Origin: Pinibacter aurantiacus
Lineage (GTDB): Bacteria > Bacteroidota > Bacteroidia > Chitinophagales > Chitinophagaceae
DNA length: 64,000 nucleotides
NCBI RefSeq assembly: GCF_019130065.1
Contig: NZ_JAHSPG010000002.1
Coordinates: forward strand, 248,001-312,000
Reading direction: 5' to 3'
Below the pieces are notes generated by a model that saw nothing but the letters and a program-made list of their open reading frames with translations, was not told where the DNA came from and searched no databases. This document shows, one piece after another, positions 26,426 through 35,423 of the stretch. Both the position numbers and the translations under genes were made by a program. Positions within the stretch are counted from its first letter, which is position 1; every line of letters starts with the position of its first letter.

Positions 26426-26839
26426 ATGATTCGTAACGCAACAGCCGTTTGGAACGGCTCTGGAAAAGAAGGTAATGGCAATCTTACCACACAAAGTACA
26501 ACACTGAACAAAACGCAATACAGCTTCAATTCCCGTTTTGCGGAAGGAGTTGGAACAAACCCTGAAGAACTTGTAGCGGCTGCTCACGCGGGTTGCTTTA
26601 CAATGAAATTGAGTTTCGTTTTGAACGAAGCAGGTTTTACAGCAGATTCTTTGGAAACAAAATGTGAGATCACGTTTGAAAATGGAGCGATCACTAAATC
26701 TCATTTGATCGTAAAAGGAAAAGTTCCTGGCATCACCAAAGAACAATTCGATGCAAGCGTAGAAAACGCAGAAAAAAACTGCCCGATTTCGAAGGTTTTG
26801 AATACGAATATTACTTCTGAAGCGGAGCTGCTAGCATAA
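26426..26839 (+). CDS. OsmC-family peroxiredoxin
   Basis: 137 residues, full length for the small OsmC subfamily. The two redox cysteines of the family are present: Cys57 in AAHAGCFTMKL and Cys119 in EKNCPISK. Residues NPEELVAAAHAGC are typical. Cytoplasmic dimers reduce organic hydroperoxides with thiol cofactors. A separate promoter is visible upstream, and the gene is convergent with the aldo/keto reductase, separated by a stop-to-stop inverted repeat. The gene is probably a single-gene unit. Confidence 0.93.
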   Translation: MIRNATAVWNGSGKEGNGNLTTQSTTLNKTQYSFNSRFAEGVGTNPEELVAAAHAGCFTMKLSFVLNEAGFTADSLETKCEITFENGAITKSHLIVKGKVPGITKEQFDASVENAEKNCPISKVLNTNITSEAELLA

Positions 26840-26842
26840 GCC

Positions 26843-26946
26843 AATAACTGAATAACTGAGTAACTGAATAACTGAATGTTCATATTCGAAAAGTCTTTTC
26901 GATCTTAAGCCACTCAGTTATTCAGTTAATCAGTTAATCAGTTACT
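26843..26946. repeat. Inverted repeat, word TAACTGAA (period 8), copy 2
   Basis: Arms 26843-26878 and 26911-26946 pair at 32 of 36 positions. It spans the whole gap between two convergent genes; the stop codon of the aldo/keto reductase (26942-26944) lies inside the right arm. Confidence 0.92.
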
Positions 26947-27907
26947 TCAATATCCCGTCAATCTTCCCCATCACCTCCTCACTCAGCACATTCACCACTT
27001 CAAGGGATTTGAAATTTTCTTCCAGTTGTTCGCGCTTGGTAGCGCCGAGAATAGCGGTTGTTACATTTGGATTTTTAATGCACCATGCAAGTGCCATTGT
27101 AGGCAATGAAACATTCAATTGTTTTGCGAGGTCATTTAAGGCTTGCACCTTTTTCACTTTGTCTTCCTGCACCCAGCGCTCTTTCAACCAGTCAAACCCC
27201 GGCATGGCAAGTCTTGAACCTTCCGGAACGCCGTTTAAATATTTTCCTGTTAAGAATCCCGCTGCCAGGGGGCTCCAGATGGTGGTTCCCAATCCCGGTT
27301 CTTTGTAGAGCGGTGCAAACTCCTGTTCCACTTTTGTTCTTTCAAACATGTTGTATTCTGGTTGCTCTACAACAGGCCCAATAAGGTTGTTCTCTTTTGC
27401 AAATTTGTGGGAGCTCACAATTTCCTCTGCGCTCCACATGCTGGTGCCCCAGTATAAAATTTTTCCCTGCTGTATGAGGTTGTGCATTGTCCACACGATT
27501 TCGCCCACCGGCGTATTAGGATCGGGGCGATGGCAAAAGAACAGGTCAAGGTAATCTACCTGTAATCTTTGCAAAGATTCCTTGCAGGCTTCAATAATAT
27601 GCTTGCGGCTGAGGCCCGTTTGGTTGGGTTTGTTTTCCTTGCCCCTCGATCCAAAGTATACTTTCGAAGAAAGCACAATGGATGTACGGTCCCACGATTT
27701 TCTTTTCAATATGCGGCCCATCATTTTTTCACTTTCTCCTAAAGCATACACTTCCGCATTGTCAAAAAAATTAACGCCATTGTCGTAGGCAAAGCTCATC
27801 AGTTCGTCTGCGTGATTATCGTCTATTTGCTTGTGAAAAGTAACCCAGCTTCCAAAGCTCAGAACGCTTAGTTGTAAGCCGGTTTTACCTAAATAACGGT
27901 ATTCCAT
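26942..27907 (-). CDS. Aldo/keto reductase
   Basis: 321 residues, TIM-barrel NADPH oxidoreductase of the potassium-channel beta-subunit/YghZ-like group. The catalytic tetrad is readable: Asp49 and Tyr54 in FFDNAEVYALGESE, Lys82 in LSSKVYFG, and His126 in DLFFCHRPDP. The cofactor-binding end is ATKREQLEENFKSL near the C-terminus. It reduces aldehydes or ketones; the physiological substrate cannot be inferred. The start ATG at 27907 precedes EYRYLGKTGLQLS, the standard family opening. Transcribed divergently from the Prc gene. Confidence 0.95.
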   Translation of the reverse strand: MEYRYLGKTGLQLSVLSFGSWVTFHKQIDDNHADELMSFAYDNGVNFFDNAEVYALGESEKMMGRILKRKSWDRTSIVLSSKVYFGSRGKENKPNQTGLSRKHIIEACKESLQRLQVDYLDLFFCHRPDPNTPVGEIVWTMHNLIQQGKILYWGTSMWSAEEIVSSHKFAKENNLIGPVVEQPEYNMFERTKVEQEFAPLYKEPGLGTTIWSPLAAGFLTGKYLNGVPEGSRLAMPGFDWLKERWVQEDKVKKVQALNDLAKQLNVSLPTMALAWCIKNPNVTTAILGATKREQLEENFKSLEVVNVLSEEVMGKIDGILK

Positions 27908-28041
27908 ATCGTAAAATTTATATTTAGCAATCTGTCAATGGGGTTGTGAGAAGAGTACTGCTAAATTACACCCAAAAAATTAAAGCTATCCTCGCAATCG
28001 ATGGTTGAATTAATATCATTTCCGGTTATAGATTTAAATAT

Positions 28042-28049
28042 TAAATTTG
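28042..28049 (+). promoter_or_regulatory. -7 box for the Prc gene
   Basis: TAAATTTG is an exact TAnnTTTG match 42 bp upstream of the ATG at 28092. No convincing -33 TTG lies at the right distance, so this is a half-site. Confidence 0.5.
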
Positions 28050-28091
28050 AAACACTCCTAAATCACGGAGCATTTAAATCTATCCGCCAAC

Positions 28092-30185
28092 ATGAAACAG
28101 TTTTCCTTTGTTTTTGTTGCAAGCATTTTAACCATTCAGCTAACTGCCCAGAACCCTGTCCTGGATAAAGTGGCCGCCAACGCTTTTATCATTACGCGGA
28201 TAGTAGACAAATACCACGTAGAGCCCAAGCCCGTTGACAAAACGCTTTCCTATAATTTGTTTGACCATGTAATTGATGCGCTGGACGATGAACGGATGTT
28301 TTTTATAAAAGAAGATATTGACAAGCTTCAGCCTTTCAGGATGCATTTGGATGAAGAATTACTGGGCAAAAAAACGGCATTTCTCGGGCAGCTTTCCACT
28401 ATCTACCAGGCCAGGGTCGCACAGGTAGATACCATGATCGATAATATTTGCAAAAAGCCTTTCAATTTCTCTGTAAAAGAAACGCTTACAGAAGCAGAAG
28501 ATACTTCATTTGCCCTCAATACAAATCTTCAAAGGATCAAGATTGCAAAAAGCATCAAGAAATTGATGCTCAACAAAATTTCGCTTGCTGCAGAAAACAG
28601 CGCATCGCTGCCTGCCGATAGGCAAAAGAAAATTATGGACAGCGTAGAACTCGTAACGAGGAAAAGAGTGCAGTTGAAACTTAAGCTGGAGATGAAAAAG
28701 ATATTGCAAAGCCCCGGCGGTATATCCCAGGTAGTTGGAGATGCGTACTGCAATACACTCGCATCCTACTTTGACCCGCACACTGCTTATTTTCCTTTAA
28801 CAGAAAAAGAAAATTTCGAAAGTCAGCTCGGCGCAAAACCGCTGCGTTTCGGTTTTCAGTTGGTGGAAGACGACAACGGAAATGTAACCATTGGTAAACT
28901 CCTGCCCGGCAGTCCGGCATTTAAAAGCGGTCAGTTGAACAAGGGCGATAAAATAATGGCGCTGCAATGGGCGGGCAAAGAGGAGATTGATGTGTCTGAA
29001 GCAAACCGCGAAGAAATCTCGGAAGTGCTGGATGCCAGTAATCATGAAGAAGTGACGTTTACCATAAAAAAAGCGGATGGAACAATAAGAAAAGTAATAC
29101 TGCAAAAAGCCACCAATGAAAATGATGAAGCGGATAACAAAGTGAAAAGTTTTGTATTGAAGGGTGCGAAGAATATTGGTTTTATTTCTTTGCCCGCTTT
29201 CTATACCGATTGGGAAACAAATAGCGCAGAAGATCATGGTTGTGCCAATGATGTAGCAAAGGAAATATTGAAATTAAAAAAAGAGAATATTACCGGATTG
29301 ATCATTGACCTGCGTTTTAACGGCGGCGGCTCCATACAGGAAGCCATTGAGCTTGCCGGAATATTTATAGATGCCGGCCCGGTGGGACAAATAAAATCCC
29401 GCGATGCAAAAGTGTACACGATGATGGATGTAAACAGGGGCACGATGTACGATGGTCCGCTGGTGTTCCTGGTAAATGGTTACAGCGCTTCCGCCTCTGA
29501 AATTCTTGCAGCGGCCATGCAGGATTACAACAGGGCGCTCATCGTGGGTTCGCCTACCTATGGCAAGGCAACCGCACAGCTCATTATGCCAATGGACACC
29601 GCTGCGCTGGCAAATCATAATGCCAACAATGCTAAAGCAGATAGTTATTTAAAGCTCACCATCAATAAACTCTTCCGCGTAACAGGGCAAACTGCACAGT
29701 TTAACGGGGTGATTCCTGATGTGAAATTGCCGGATATCCTGGAAATAGATTCGCACAGGGAAGCAGATGAGCCATTTGCGCTAAAGCCATCTGTGATTGC
29801 GGCCAATAAATACTACAAACCCCTTGCTCCCTTGCCGGTTGCAGCTTTGCAGGAAAAGGCCAATCCGGAAATTGATCAATCGGAATATTTCAACGAACTG
29901 AAAAAGTATGCTACCGAATATAAAAAAGTGATGGCCAACCAGGACATTTCGCTTTACCTGAATGATGTATTGGCCGCAAGAAAAAAGGTCAAAGAAAAGG
30001 ACGACGCAGTGCCAAAAGAAACAGCCAGCAATTCCTATTATGTAATCAGCAATCATTCGTTTGATGAAGAGCGCTTCGCCAGCGATGAAGATCTCAAAAG
30101 ACTGAACAACGAGTGGAGAAAAGCGTTGCAAAAAGATCCGTATATCAAAATTGCGTACGATTTGTTGATGACGGATTTTAAATAG
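28092..30185 (+). CDS. prc: Tail-specific (carboxy-terminal processing) protease, Prc/S41 family
   Basis: 697 residues with a signal peptide (to about residue 19). An N-terminal Prc-type helical domain (about 25-220) is followed by a PDZ domain (FGFQLVEDDNGNVTIGKLLPG region), the S41 protease core and a C-terminal DUF3340-like domain. The catalytic dyad is Ser467 in GYSASASEI and Lys492 in YGKATAQ, 25 residues apart as in E. coli Prc. It cleaves periplasmic proteins from exposed C-termini, including wall-hydrolase or lipoprotein targets. Length and domain order match Prc rather than the shorter CtpA enzymes. Confidence 0.95.
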   Translation: MKQFSFVFVASILTIQLTAQNPVLDKVAANAFIITRIVDKYHVEPKPVDKTLSYNLFDHVIDALDDERMFFIKEDIDKLQPFRMHLDEELLGKKTAFLGQLSTIYQARVAQVDTMIDNICKKPFNFSVKETLTEAEDTSFALNTNLQRIKIAKSIKKLMLNKISLAAENSASLPADRQKKIMDSVELVTRKRVQLKLKLEMKKILQSPGGISQVVGDAYCNTLASYFDPHTAYFPLTEKENFESQLGAKPLRFGFQLVEDDNGNVTIGKLLPGSPAFKSGQLNKGDKIMALQWAGKEEIDVSEANREEISEVLDASNHEEVTFTIKKADGTIRKVILQKATNENDEADNKVKSFVLKGAKNIGFISLPAFYTDWETNSAEDHGCANDVAKEILKLKKENITGLIIDLRFNGGGSIQEAIELAGIFIDAGPVGQIKSRDAKVYTMMDVNRGTMYDGPLVFLVNGYSASASEILAAAMQDYNRALIVGSPTYGKATAQLIMPMDTAALANHNANNAKADSYLKLTINKLFRVTGQTAQFNGVIPDVKLPDILEIDSHREADEPFALKPSVIAANKYYKPLAPLPVAALQEKANPEIDQSEYFNELKKYATEYKKVMANQDISLYLNDVLAARKKVKEKDDAVPKETASNSYYVISNHSFDEERFASDEDLKRLNNEWRKALQKDPYIKIAYDLLMTDFK

Positions 30186-30242
30186 GGTTGCCTGCTTTGG
30201 ACGCGCCGCGAGTGTTTTCGCTTCGCGAATTTTAACATGTCG

Positions 30243-30464
30243 TCCGCCGCGGCGGACTGGCAGTTGATTGGTTAGATTGTTTTTCTTTTTTGCTACTAAC
30301 GTTTTGCCCCTCTGGGGCTTGTCTTAGTTTCGAGTTTCTTTTCCAATAAATTCTTTTCCGCTATTCGAAAACAACTTCAGCTAATCGGGAAGACAGCCCC
30401 AGCGGGGCTAAACGTCCGTAGCATAAATGGCGATTGGAGAACCTAATGCCAGCCCCAGCGGGGC
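30243..30464. repeat. Palindrome cluster in the 478-bp gap after prc
   Basis: The gap 30186-30663 has no gene. It holds tccgccgcggcgga (30243-30256, perfect 14-nt palindrome), gcccc-tct-ggggc (30306-30318), gcccc-agc-ggggc at 30396-30408 and 30452-30464, and a larger imperfect inverted repeat pairing about 30291-30324 with 30391-30423 around the first two. A reversed AATTTGAA-type array follows at 30584-30619. Confidence 0.85.
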
Positions 30465-30663
30465 GACATGTTAGCGTATGCGGCAAGCACATTTATTAGA
30501 AGAGCTCGCGCGAAAAAGGTAAAGGGCAGGGTGTTGCATTTTTTAATTGGTATGACGCACACAGATTTAGGAGGAAAGCCGCTCATTTTCAAATCTTCAA
30601 ATTCTCATATTTTCAAATTGAATTACCTGTATTATTTTTAACCTACCTAAACCATATACGCAT

Positions 30664-31713
30664 ATGAAAATCACCCTCACGTTTGCCCTTGTCGGCATGC
30701 TGTCTTTTTGCGGCTTTGATGCCCATTCCCAATCGCTCGATAATCCCGGCGATTATATGACAGCCGTCTCCAACGCACAGGTTGAAATGAACCAGAAATA
30801 CATGGCCTACACCAGCGCCGTAGCGCATGGACGCCGAGCGAAGAAAATTGAAAAAATGCGACAGCAAACCCTGGAATCCATTACCAATGCCCGTTACAAA
30901 ACAATTGATATTCCTATTTACAAAGGCGATAATTCCCTAAGGCAAGCGGGGATCGACTACATTCAATTCTGCTACAACATTTTCAATGAAGACTATGGCA
31001 AAATTGTGAACATGGAAGAAATTGCCGAGCAATCATTTGATGGCATGGAAGCATATATTTTAATGCAGGAAAAAACAAACGAAAGCCTGAAGCAGGCATC
31101 AGGCAAAATGGATGTGGCGGTAAAAGCGTTCGCTGCCAAAAACAATGTAACAATTGTGGCGGGAGAAAAAGACGTGCTTAGTGAAAAACTTGAAGTGGCG
31201 GGCAAATTGAATCACTACACCAACCAACTTTACCTGATATTTTTCAAATGCAACTGGGAGTACAACCAGGTAATAGAATCGCTCAACAAAAAGAAACTTA
31301 ACGATGCGGAGCAAGCTCGCAATGCACTCATCAAATATGCCGGTGAAGGCTTCTCTAGCCTGCAAGGCAGTTCGCTAAGTTCTTTTGACAATGATCCTGC
31401 CCTGGCATCCGCCTGCAAAGAAACGATCGACTGCTATAAGAAAGCTGCAGAAAACGACATTCCTAAAATGCTTGATTTTTACCTGAAGCAGGAAAATTTT
31501 GAAAAGCTGAAAAAAACGATGGACAGCAAATCCGACAGTACAAAAGCAGATGTGGATGCTTTTAATAAAGCGGTGAATGATATGAATAGCGCGGTGCAGA
31601 CTTTCAACGATGTGAATACGAATTTGAATAAAAAAACAAACCAGGTATTGCAGAGCTGGGAAAAAGCTGAGAAGAATTTTTCAGATGCGCATATGCCGTA
31701 TTACAGGGGATAG
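30664..31713 (+). CDS. Exported helical protein of unknown function (LIC11966-like)
   Basis: 349 residues with a signal peptide (cleavage near AHSQS, residue 21-23). The mature protein is almost entirely predicted alpha-helical and polar, with heptad-like stretches (KIEKMRQQTLESI, KTNESLKQASGKMDVA, NDMNSAVQTFNDVNTN). It has no catalytic motif or lipobox. It resembles proteins annotated as LIC11966 family surface proteins, by memory of the general pattern only. The gene is alone between prc and the convergent lptC. A structural or adhesin-like role is possible but not shown. Confidence 0.7.
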   Translation: MKITLTFALVGMLSFCGFDAHSQSLDNPGDYMTAVSNAQVEMNQKYMAYTSAVAHGRRAKKIEKMRQQTLESITNARYKTIDIPIYKGDNSLRQAGIDYIQFCYNIFNEDYGKIVNMEEIAEQSFDGMEAYILMQEKTNESLKQASGKMDVAVKAFAAKNNVTIVAGEKDVLSEKLEVAGKLNHYTNQLYLIFFKCNWEYNQVIESLNKKKLNDAEQARNALIKYAGEGFSSLQGSSLSSFDNDPALASACKETIDCYKKAAENDIPKMLDFYLKQENFEKLKKTMDSKSDSTKADVDAFNKAVNDMNSAVQTFNDVNTNLNKKTNQVLQSWEKAEKNFSDAHMPYYRG

Positions 31714-31816
31714 TAATTGAATAACTGAATGACTGAATAACTGAGTGGTTGAAGGTTGTAATGCAAAACCGAAACTCAACCACTCAGGTATTCAATTATT
31801 CAGTTATTCAGTCATT
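31712..31816. repeat. Inverted repeat, word TAACTGAA (period 8), copy 3
   Basis: Arms 31712-31752 and 31776-31816 pair at 35 of 41 positions. It spans the gap between two convergent genes; the left arm overlaps the TAG stop at 31711-31713 and the right arm ends 2 bp before the lptC stop at 31819. Confidence 0.92.
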
Positions 31817-31818
31817 TT

Positions 31819-32385
31819 CTACGGCATGCTATCATTGGCTACCATAGTTATTCCTTTGGCGTTGAAAAAAGTTCTGGAGCTAAGGTCCTGTGCAGCTTCC
31901 ATGCCATTGAGCCCTCTGAGTGTATCGCTTTTCCTGCGAAGCTCCACGTATTTATCAGTGTAGAATTTTTCTTTGCGCTGGTCCCACCAAAGTTCCTTAC
32001 AGAAAACCGTATCTCCGCTCATGTTAATGATGATCACGCTGTCCCTCAAAAACACTTTGTTTTCGTTTTCCCTGTACTTGCCATACTTCGCATCCAGTTT
32101 GGTTTCTATTTTCAGTGAATCGTTGAAGAAATCTACGTGTAATGTTTTAGGAAATTCTATATAAGGGGTGTCAATATCGTAGCGGTTCATAATGGGCGAA
32201 GTCAGTTTTGCCCTCATCTTTCCGGTTTGGCTGTAGTAGGTAACAATATCTTTTCCCTGCTCCATAGCAACTACGCTTTTGGTAAGTGCACGCACCTCGT
32301 TAATGTCGTTTTCGCAGGCTACCAAAAGAAAACTGCCTATTGCCATCTTTGAAAGGGTTCTAAAAATATGTCCGGGTTTACTCAT
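31819..32385 (-). CDS. lptC: LPS export ABC transporter periplasmic protein LptC
   Basis: 188 residues with a lipobox (FLLVAC, Cys24) and the LptC beta-jellyroll pattern: VAMEQGKDIVTYYSQTGKMRAKLTSPIM, then strands such as YIEFPKTLHVDFFND and WWDQRKEKFYTDKYVELRR. LptC receives lipopolysaccharide from LptBFG and passes it to LptA. As a lipoprotein rather than a membrane-helix protein it follows the Bacteroidota pattern. No other lpt gene is adjacent. Assignment rests on pattern and length; other LptA/OstA-type proteins are the alternative. Confidence 0.85.
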   Translation of the reverse strand: MSKPGHIFRTLSKMAIGSFLLVACENDINEVRALTKSVVAMEQGKDIVTYYSQTGKMRAKLTSPIMNRYDIDTPYIEFPKTLHVDFFNDSLKIETKLDAKYGKYRENENKVFLRDSVIIINMSGDTVFCKELWWDQRKEKFYTDKYVELRRKSDTLRGLNGMEAAQDLSSRTFFNAKGITMVANDSMP

Positions 32386-32432
32386 ATCGCTGTTTTGCCG
32401 GCCAAATATCGCATAAAAAGGTGAATGGAAAA

Positions 32433-32516
32433 GCTAAAACGCTTAAGGCAAAATGCTAAACGCCCAACGCCCGCGGGCTGCACTCTGTGTTAAGCGTTAG
32501 GCATTTAGCGTTTAGC
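32433..32516. repeat. Inverted repeat, word TTAAGCG/CGCTTAA (period 7), copy 1
   Basis: Left arm about 32433-32470 and right arm about 32489-32516, imperfect, with the extra small palindrome gcccgcgggc in the loop. It lies in the divergent gap between lptC and rnhB. Related copies at 37112, 44684 and 45433. Confidence 0.75.
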
Positions 32517-32577
32517 CCAAAAGAAGTGAATAATTTTATTGGGAAACCCCTGCCAAATATTAACAGTTCTGTTATTT

Positions 32578-33195
32578 TTGGAAAAATTTTACCCTTTGCT
32601 GCAGGCATATCATCATGAAACGTTAGTAGAAGCCGGATGCGATGAAGCCGGTCGCGGTTGCTTCGCGGGACCCGTATTTGCTGCAGCTGTTATCCTGCCA
32701 AAAGATTTTTTTCACCCTGAACTGAATGATTCCAAGCAGATAAAGGAATCCCTGAGGGACGAATTGAAAATCTACATAGAAGAAAAGGCTATTTGCTACG
32801 CAGTAGCGCAGGTAACGGTGGGTGAAATTGACGAGATCAACATTCTCAACGCTTCTTTCAAGGCCATGCATCTTGCCATTAAGAAATTACAGGTAGTTCC
32901 GGAGCAACTGCTCATTGATGGCAATCGTTTTAAAGCCTACAAAAAAATTCCGCATCACTGCATTATAAAAGGCGATGGCATTTATGCCTCTATAGCAGCC
33001 GCCAGCATCCTGGCAAAAACTTATCGTGACGCTTACATGAAGAATCTGCACACTTCTTTCCCGCACTACAACTGGAAAAGTAATAAAGGCTATGGCACCG
33101 AGGAACACAGAACCGCCATTGGCCAGCATGGCCTGTGCCAGCATCATAGGAAAAGCTTTAACATTGTGTCTGCACAGATTGAGTTGTTTGAGTAA
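32578..33195 (+). CDS. rnhB: Ribonuclease HII
   Basis: No ATG precedes the first motif. I choose the TTG at 32578 (205 residues), which gives a normal N-terminus MEKFYPLLQAYHHE; a TTG at 32539 would add 13 residues. The RNase HII signature is complete: AGCDEAGRGCFAGPV, the ELNDSKQIKE loop, IDGNRFKAY, and the SILAKTYRDAYM stretch that supplies the last metal ligand, followed by SNKGYGTEEH. The enzyme cuts RNA strands in RNA-DNA hybrids and single ribonucleotides in DNA. Confidence 0.93.
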   Translation: MEKFYPLLQAYHHETLVEAGCDEAGRGCFAGPVFAAAVILPKDFFHPELNDSKQIKESLRDELKIYIEEKAICYAVAQVTVGEIDEINILNASFKAMHLAIKKLQVVPEQLLIDGNRFKAYKKIPHHCIIKGDGIYASIAAASILAKTYRDAYMKNLHTSFPHYNWKSNKGYGTEEHRTAIGQHGLCQHHRKSFNIVSAQIELFE

Positions 33196-33210
33196 CGCCT
33201 TCGTCAAAAA

Positions 33211-33343
33211 ATTAATAATTAATAATTAACAATTAATAGGGCCGCATTTATTAGTCAATGTGGCATTCTTATGTGTTGAACATAGACATATCACCATACC
33301 TCCACAGGCTACACCTATTAATTATTCTTTATTAATTATTAAT
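33211..33343. repeat. Inverted repeat, word AATTAAT (period 7), copy 2
   Basis: Arms 33211-33240 and 33314-33343 pair at 27 of 30 positions around a 73-nt loop, just after the rnhB stop. Same word as 13102-13240. Confidence 0.9.
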
Positions 33344-33418
33344 TACTCAAAAAACAGGCATGGTTTTTACTTTTTACTTTTGATTTTTTACTTATACTTG
33401 ATCCTTAATTGACTTATT

Positions 33419-34432
33419 TTGAACTTTCGATTCGAGCATATCATTTTTTTAGTCGGCCTTGCGGTTGTTCCGCTGGTGGTTTTCCTGTTTTGGAGACTAC
33501 TTAAGTGGAAGAAGCAAACCTCGGCTGCTATCGGCGATCCTTCATTGGTAAAGGAATTGCTGAAGAATTATTCTCCAAAAAAATTTAACCTCAAATTTTT
33601 GTTGTCCATTATCGCGCTTTCGGCGATAATTATTGCGATGGCAAATTTGCAGCGCAAAGGCAAAATGGAGAATGTGACCCGCAAAGGCGTTGATGTAATG
33701 ATCGTAATGGATGTGAGCAAAAGTATGCTGGCGCAAGACATTAAGCCCAACAGGCTCGAGCGTGCCAAGCAACTGGTGAACAAAATCATCGAAAGGATGG
33801 AAAACGATCGTATTGGCCTGGTGCTTTTTGCCGGACGCGCCTACATGCAAATGCCATTAACGACAGATCATTCTGCTTCTAAAATGTATGTGCAAAATGC
33901 AAGTCCGGATGTAGTGCCAACACAAGGTACGGTGATAGCCGAAGCATTGAAAATGGCCAACAGCGCATTCAACAGCAAGGAAAGAAAATACAAATCCATT
34001 GTGCTGATATCTGATGGTGAGGACCACGATCCTGAGGCTATGCCGGTTGCGAAAACATTGCAACAGGATGGCGTAATGATCAACACGGTAGGTATTGGTT
34101 CCCCTGAAGGAGCACCCATCATTGATCCCAATACCAATGATTTTAAAAAGGACGCCCAAGGCAATAACGTTATAACGAAACTCAACGAAGCAGAGTTGCA
34201 ACAGTTGGCCCAGGCAGGAAACGGCATTTATGAAAGGCTTGAAGATCCTACTGAAACGGCTGATGCAATTACAAAACAACTCGGCACGATAGAGCAAAAG
34301 GCAGTAACGGACAATGCCTATATCAACTACATCAGTTATTTTTATTGGTTCATTGCGCTGGCGATCGTTTTGCTTTTGGTAGAAATGTTAATTTCGGAAA
34401 AGAAGGGCGGTAACCCTAATTATATTATTTGA
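33419..34432 (+). CDS. batB: VWA-domain membrane protein, BatB-like
   Basis: 337 residues from a TTG start. Two membrane helices (about 7-28 and 60-77) are followed by a von Willebrand A domain with the MIDAS motif DVSKS (98-102), the threonine in PTQGT and SDGEDHD, then one C-terminal helix (about 309-328). This is the BatA/BatB layout. BatA-BatE form an envelope complex of unclear function linked to stress or aerotolerance. BatC lies 9 bp downstream on the same strand; BatD is found 10 kb away at 45500-47398, and no second VWA gene is present. Confidence 0.88.
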   Translation: MNFRFEHIIFLVGLAVVPLVVFLFWRLLKWKKQTSAAIGDPSLVKELLKNYSPKKFNLKFLLSIIALSAIIIAMANLQRKGKMENVTRKGVDVMIVMDVSKSMLAQDIKPNRLERAKQLVNKIIERMENDRIGLVLFAGRAYMQMPLTTDHSASKMYVQNASPDVVPTQGTVIAEALKMANSAFNSKERKYKSIVLISDGEDHDPEAMPVAKTLQQDGVMINTVGIGSPEGAPIIDPNTNDFKKDAQGNNVITKLNEAELQQLAQAGNGIYERLEDPTETADAITKQLGTIEQKAVTDNAYINYISYFYWFIALAIVLLLVEMLISEKKGGNPNYII

Positions 34433-34441
34433 TCGGACGAT

Positions 34442-35110
34442 ATGACAACAAAACATCTGACATACGTTTTCCTGGTTTCATCGGCGTTCTCGCCATTGAT
34501 GCTGCTCGCGCAATCGGGCGGTAAGGACCTGCGCGAGGCAAACAAGTTGTATAAGGAGAAAAAGTTTGATCAATCGCTGCAGGCTTACAACAAAGCATTG
34601 CAGGCTGCACCGAATAACTCTACCATTAACTACAACATCGGCAACGCAAACTTTCGCAACAATAAATTTGAGAATGCGGTAAACGATTACGATAATACCG
34701 TTTCAAATACGAACGATAACACACTTAAGCAAAATGCTTATTACAACAAGGGCGTTTCATTCAGCAAGCAAAAGAAATTGCCAGAAAGCATAGAGGCTTA
34801 CAAAGACGCATTAAAGCTTAACGGGAACGATAAAGAGGCGAGAGAAAACTTGCAAAAAGCTTTGATGGAACAAAAGCAACAACAGCAGCAGCAACAGCAA
34901 AACAAGCAGGATAACAAGAAAGACAATAAAAAAGACCAGGATAAAAAGCAGGATCAAAAACAAGATCAGCAACCTAAGGAGCAACAAAGTAAACTAAATA
35001 AACAGCAGGTTGAACAATTGCTCCAGGCCCTTCAACAAAAAGAAAAAGAGGTGCAGAAGAAGATGCAGCAGAAAGATGCAAGCCCTACACAGCCGGACAA
35101 GGATTGGTAG
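34442..35110 (+). CDS. batC: TPR protein BatC-like
   Basis: 222 residues with a signal peptide (to about residue 24) and two to three tetratricopeptide repeats (REANKLYKEKKFDQSLQAYN, STINYNIGNANFRNNKFENA, AYYNKGVSFSKQKKLPESIE). The C-terminal third is a low-complexity stretch rich in Q, K and D. The TPRs are likely used for protein interaction with BatA/BatB in the periplasm. The gene starts 9 bp after the BatB-like stop, so the two are one operon. The stop abuts the composite repeat at 35111-35423. Confidence 0.88.
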   Translation: MTTKHLTYVFLVSSAFSPLMLLAQSGGKDLREANKLYKEKKFDQSLQAYNKALQAAPNNSTINYNIGNANFRNNKFENAVNDYDNTVSNTNDNTLKQNAYYNKGVSFSKQKKLPESIEAYKDALKLNGNDKEARENLQKALMEQKQQQQQQQQNKQDNKKDNKKDQDKKQDQKQDQQPKEQQSKLNKQQVEQLLQALQQKEKEVQKKMQQKDASPTQPDKDW

Positions 35111-35423
35111 GAATGACTGAATAACTGAGTAACTGAATAACTGAAGGTTGAATGTCGCCCTGCGAAATTGAAACTTATGCTCTCCGAAGCTTTTGGCTTC
35201 GGAGTTTTATTTTATTGAACCCTTTGCTCTGCAAGGCTTGTAGCCTTGCAGGAACATTCTATCGCCTCTGGCGATTAACTTTAATGATATTGCCAAAGGC
35301 AACAAAATAAAACTGCAAGGCTACAAGCCTTGCAGAGCACAAATAACTGAGTGACTGGCGGTCACAGCGCAGATATGAAATTCAAACACTCAGTTATTCA
35401 GTTAATCAGTTATTCAATCATTC
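35111..35423. repeat. Large nested inverted repeat between convergent genes, TAACTGAA copy 4
   Basis: Outer arms (35111-35153 and 35380-35423) repeat the TAACTGAA word; the right arm contains the response-regulator stop (35418-35420). Inside lie ctccgaagc/gcttcggag (35182-35204), a ctgcaaggct-type palindrome about 35228-35251, atcgcc-tct-ggcgat (35261-35275), ttgcc-aaa-ggcaa (35290-35302) and another ctgcaaggct/agccttgcag (35313-35335). Confidence 0.9.

Noticed and set aside
26843-26946. CRISPR-like array suggested by repeated short words
   Set aside because: The units are 7-8 bp, contiguous and degenerate, with no spacers of constant length; the second half is the inverse of the first, and no cas gene is present.
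33393-33400. TATACTTG as promoter for the batB-like gene
   Set aside because: No -33 element at the right spacing and one mismatch in the -7 core; too weak to list.
35111-35423. Phage attachment or integration site
   Set aside because: No integrase, tRNA or phage gene nearby; the structure is explained by nested intergenic palindromes.
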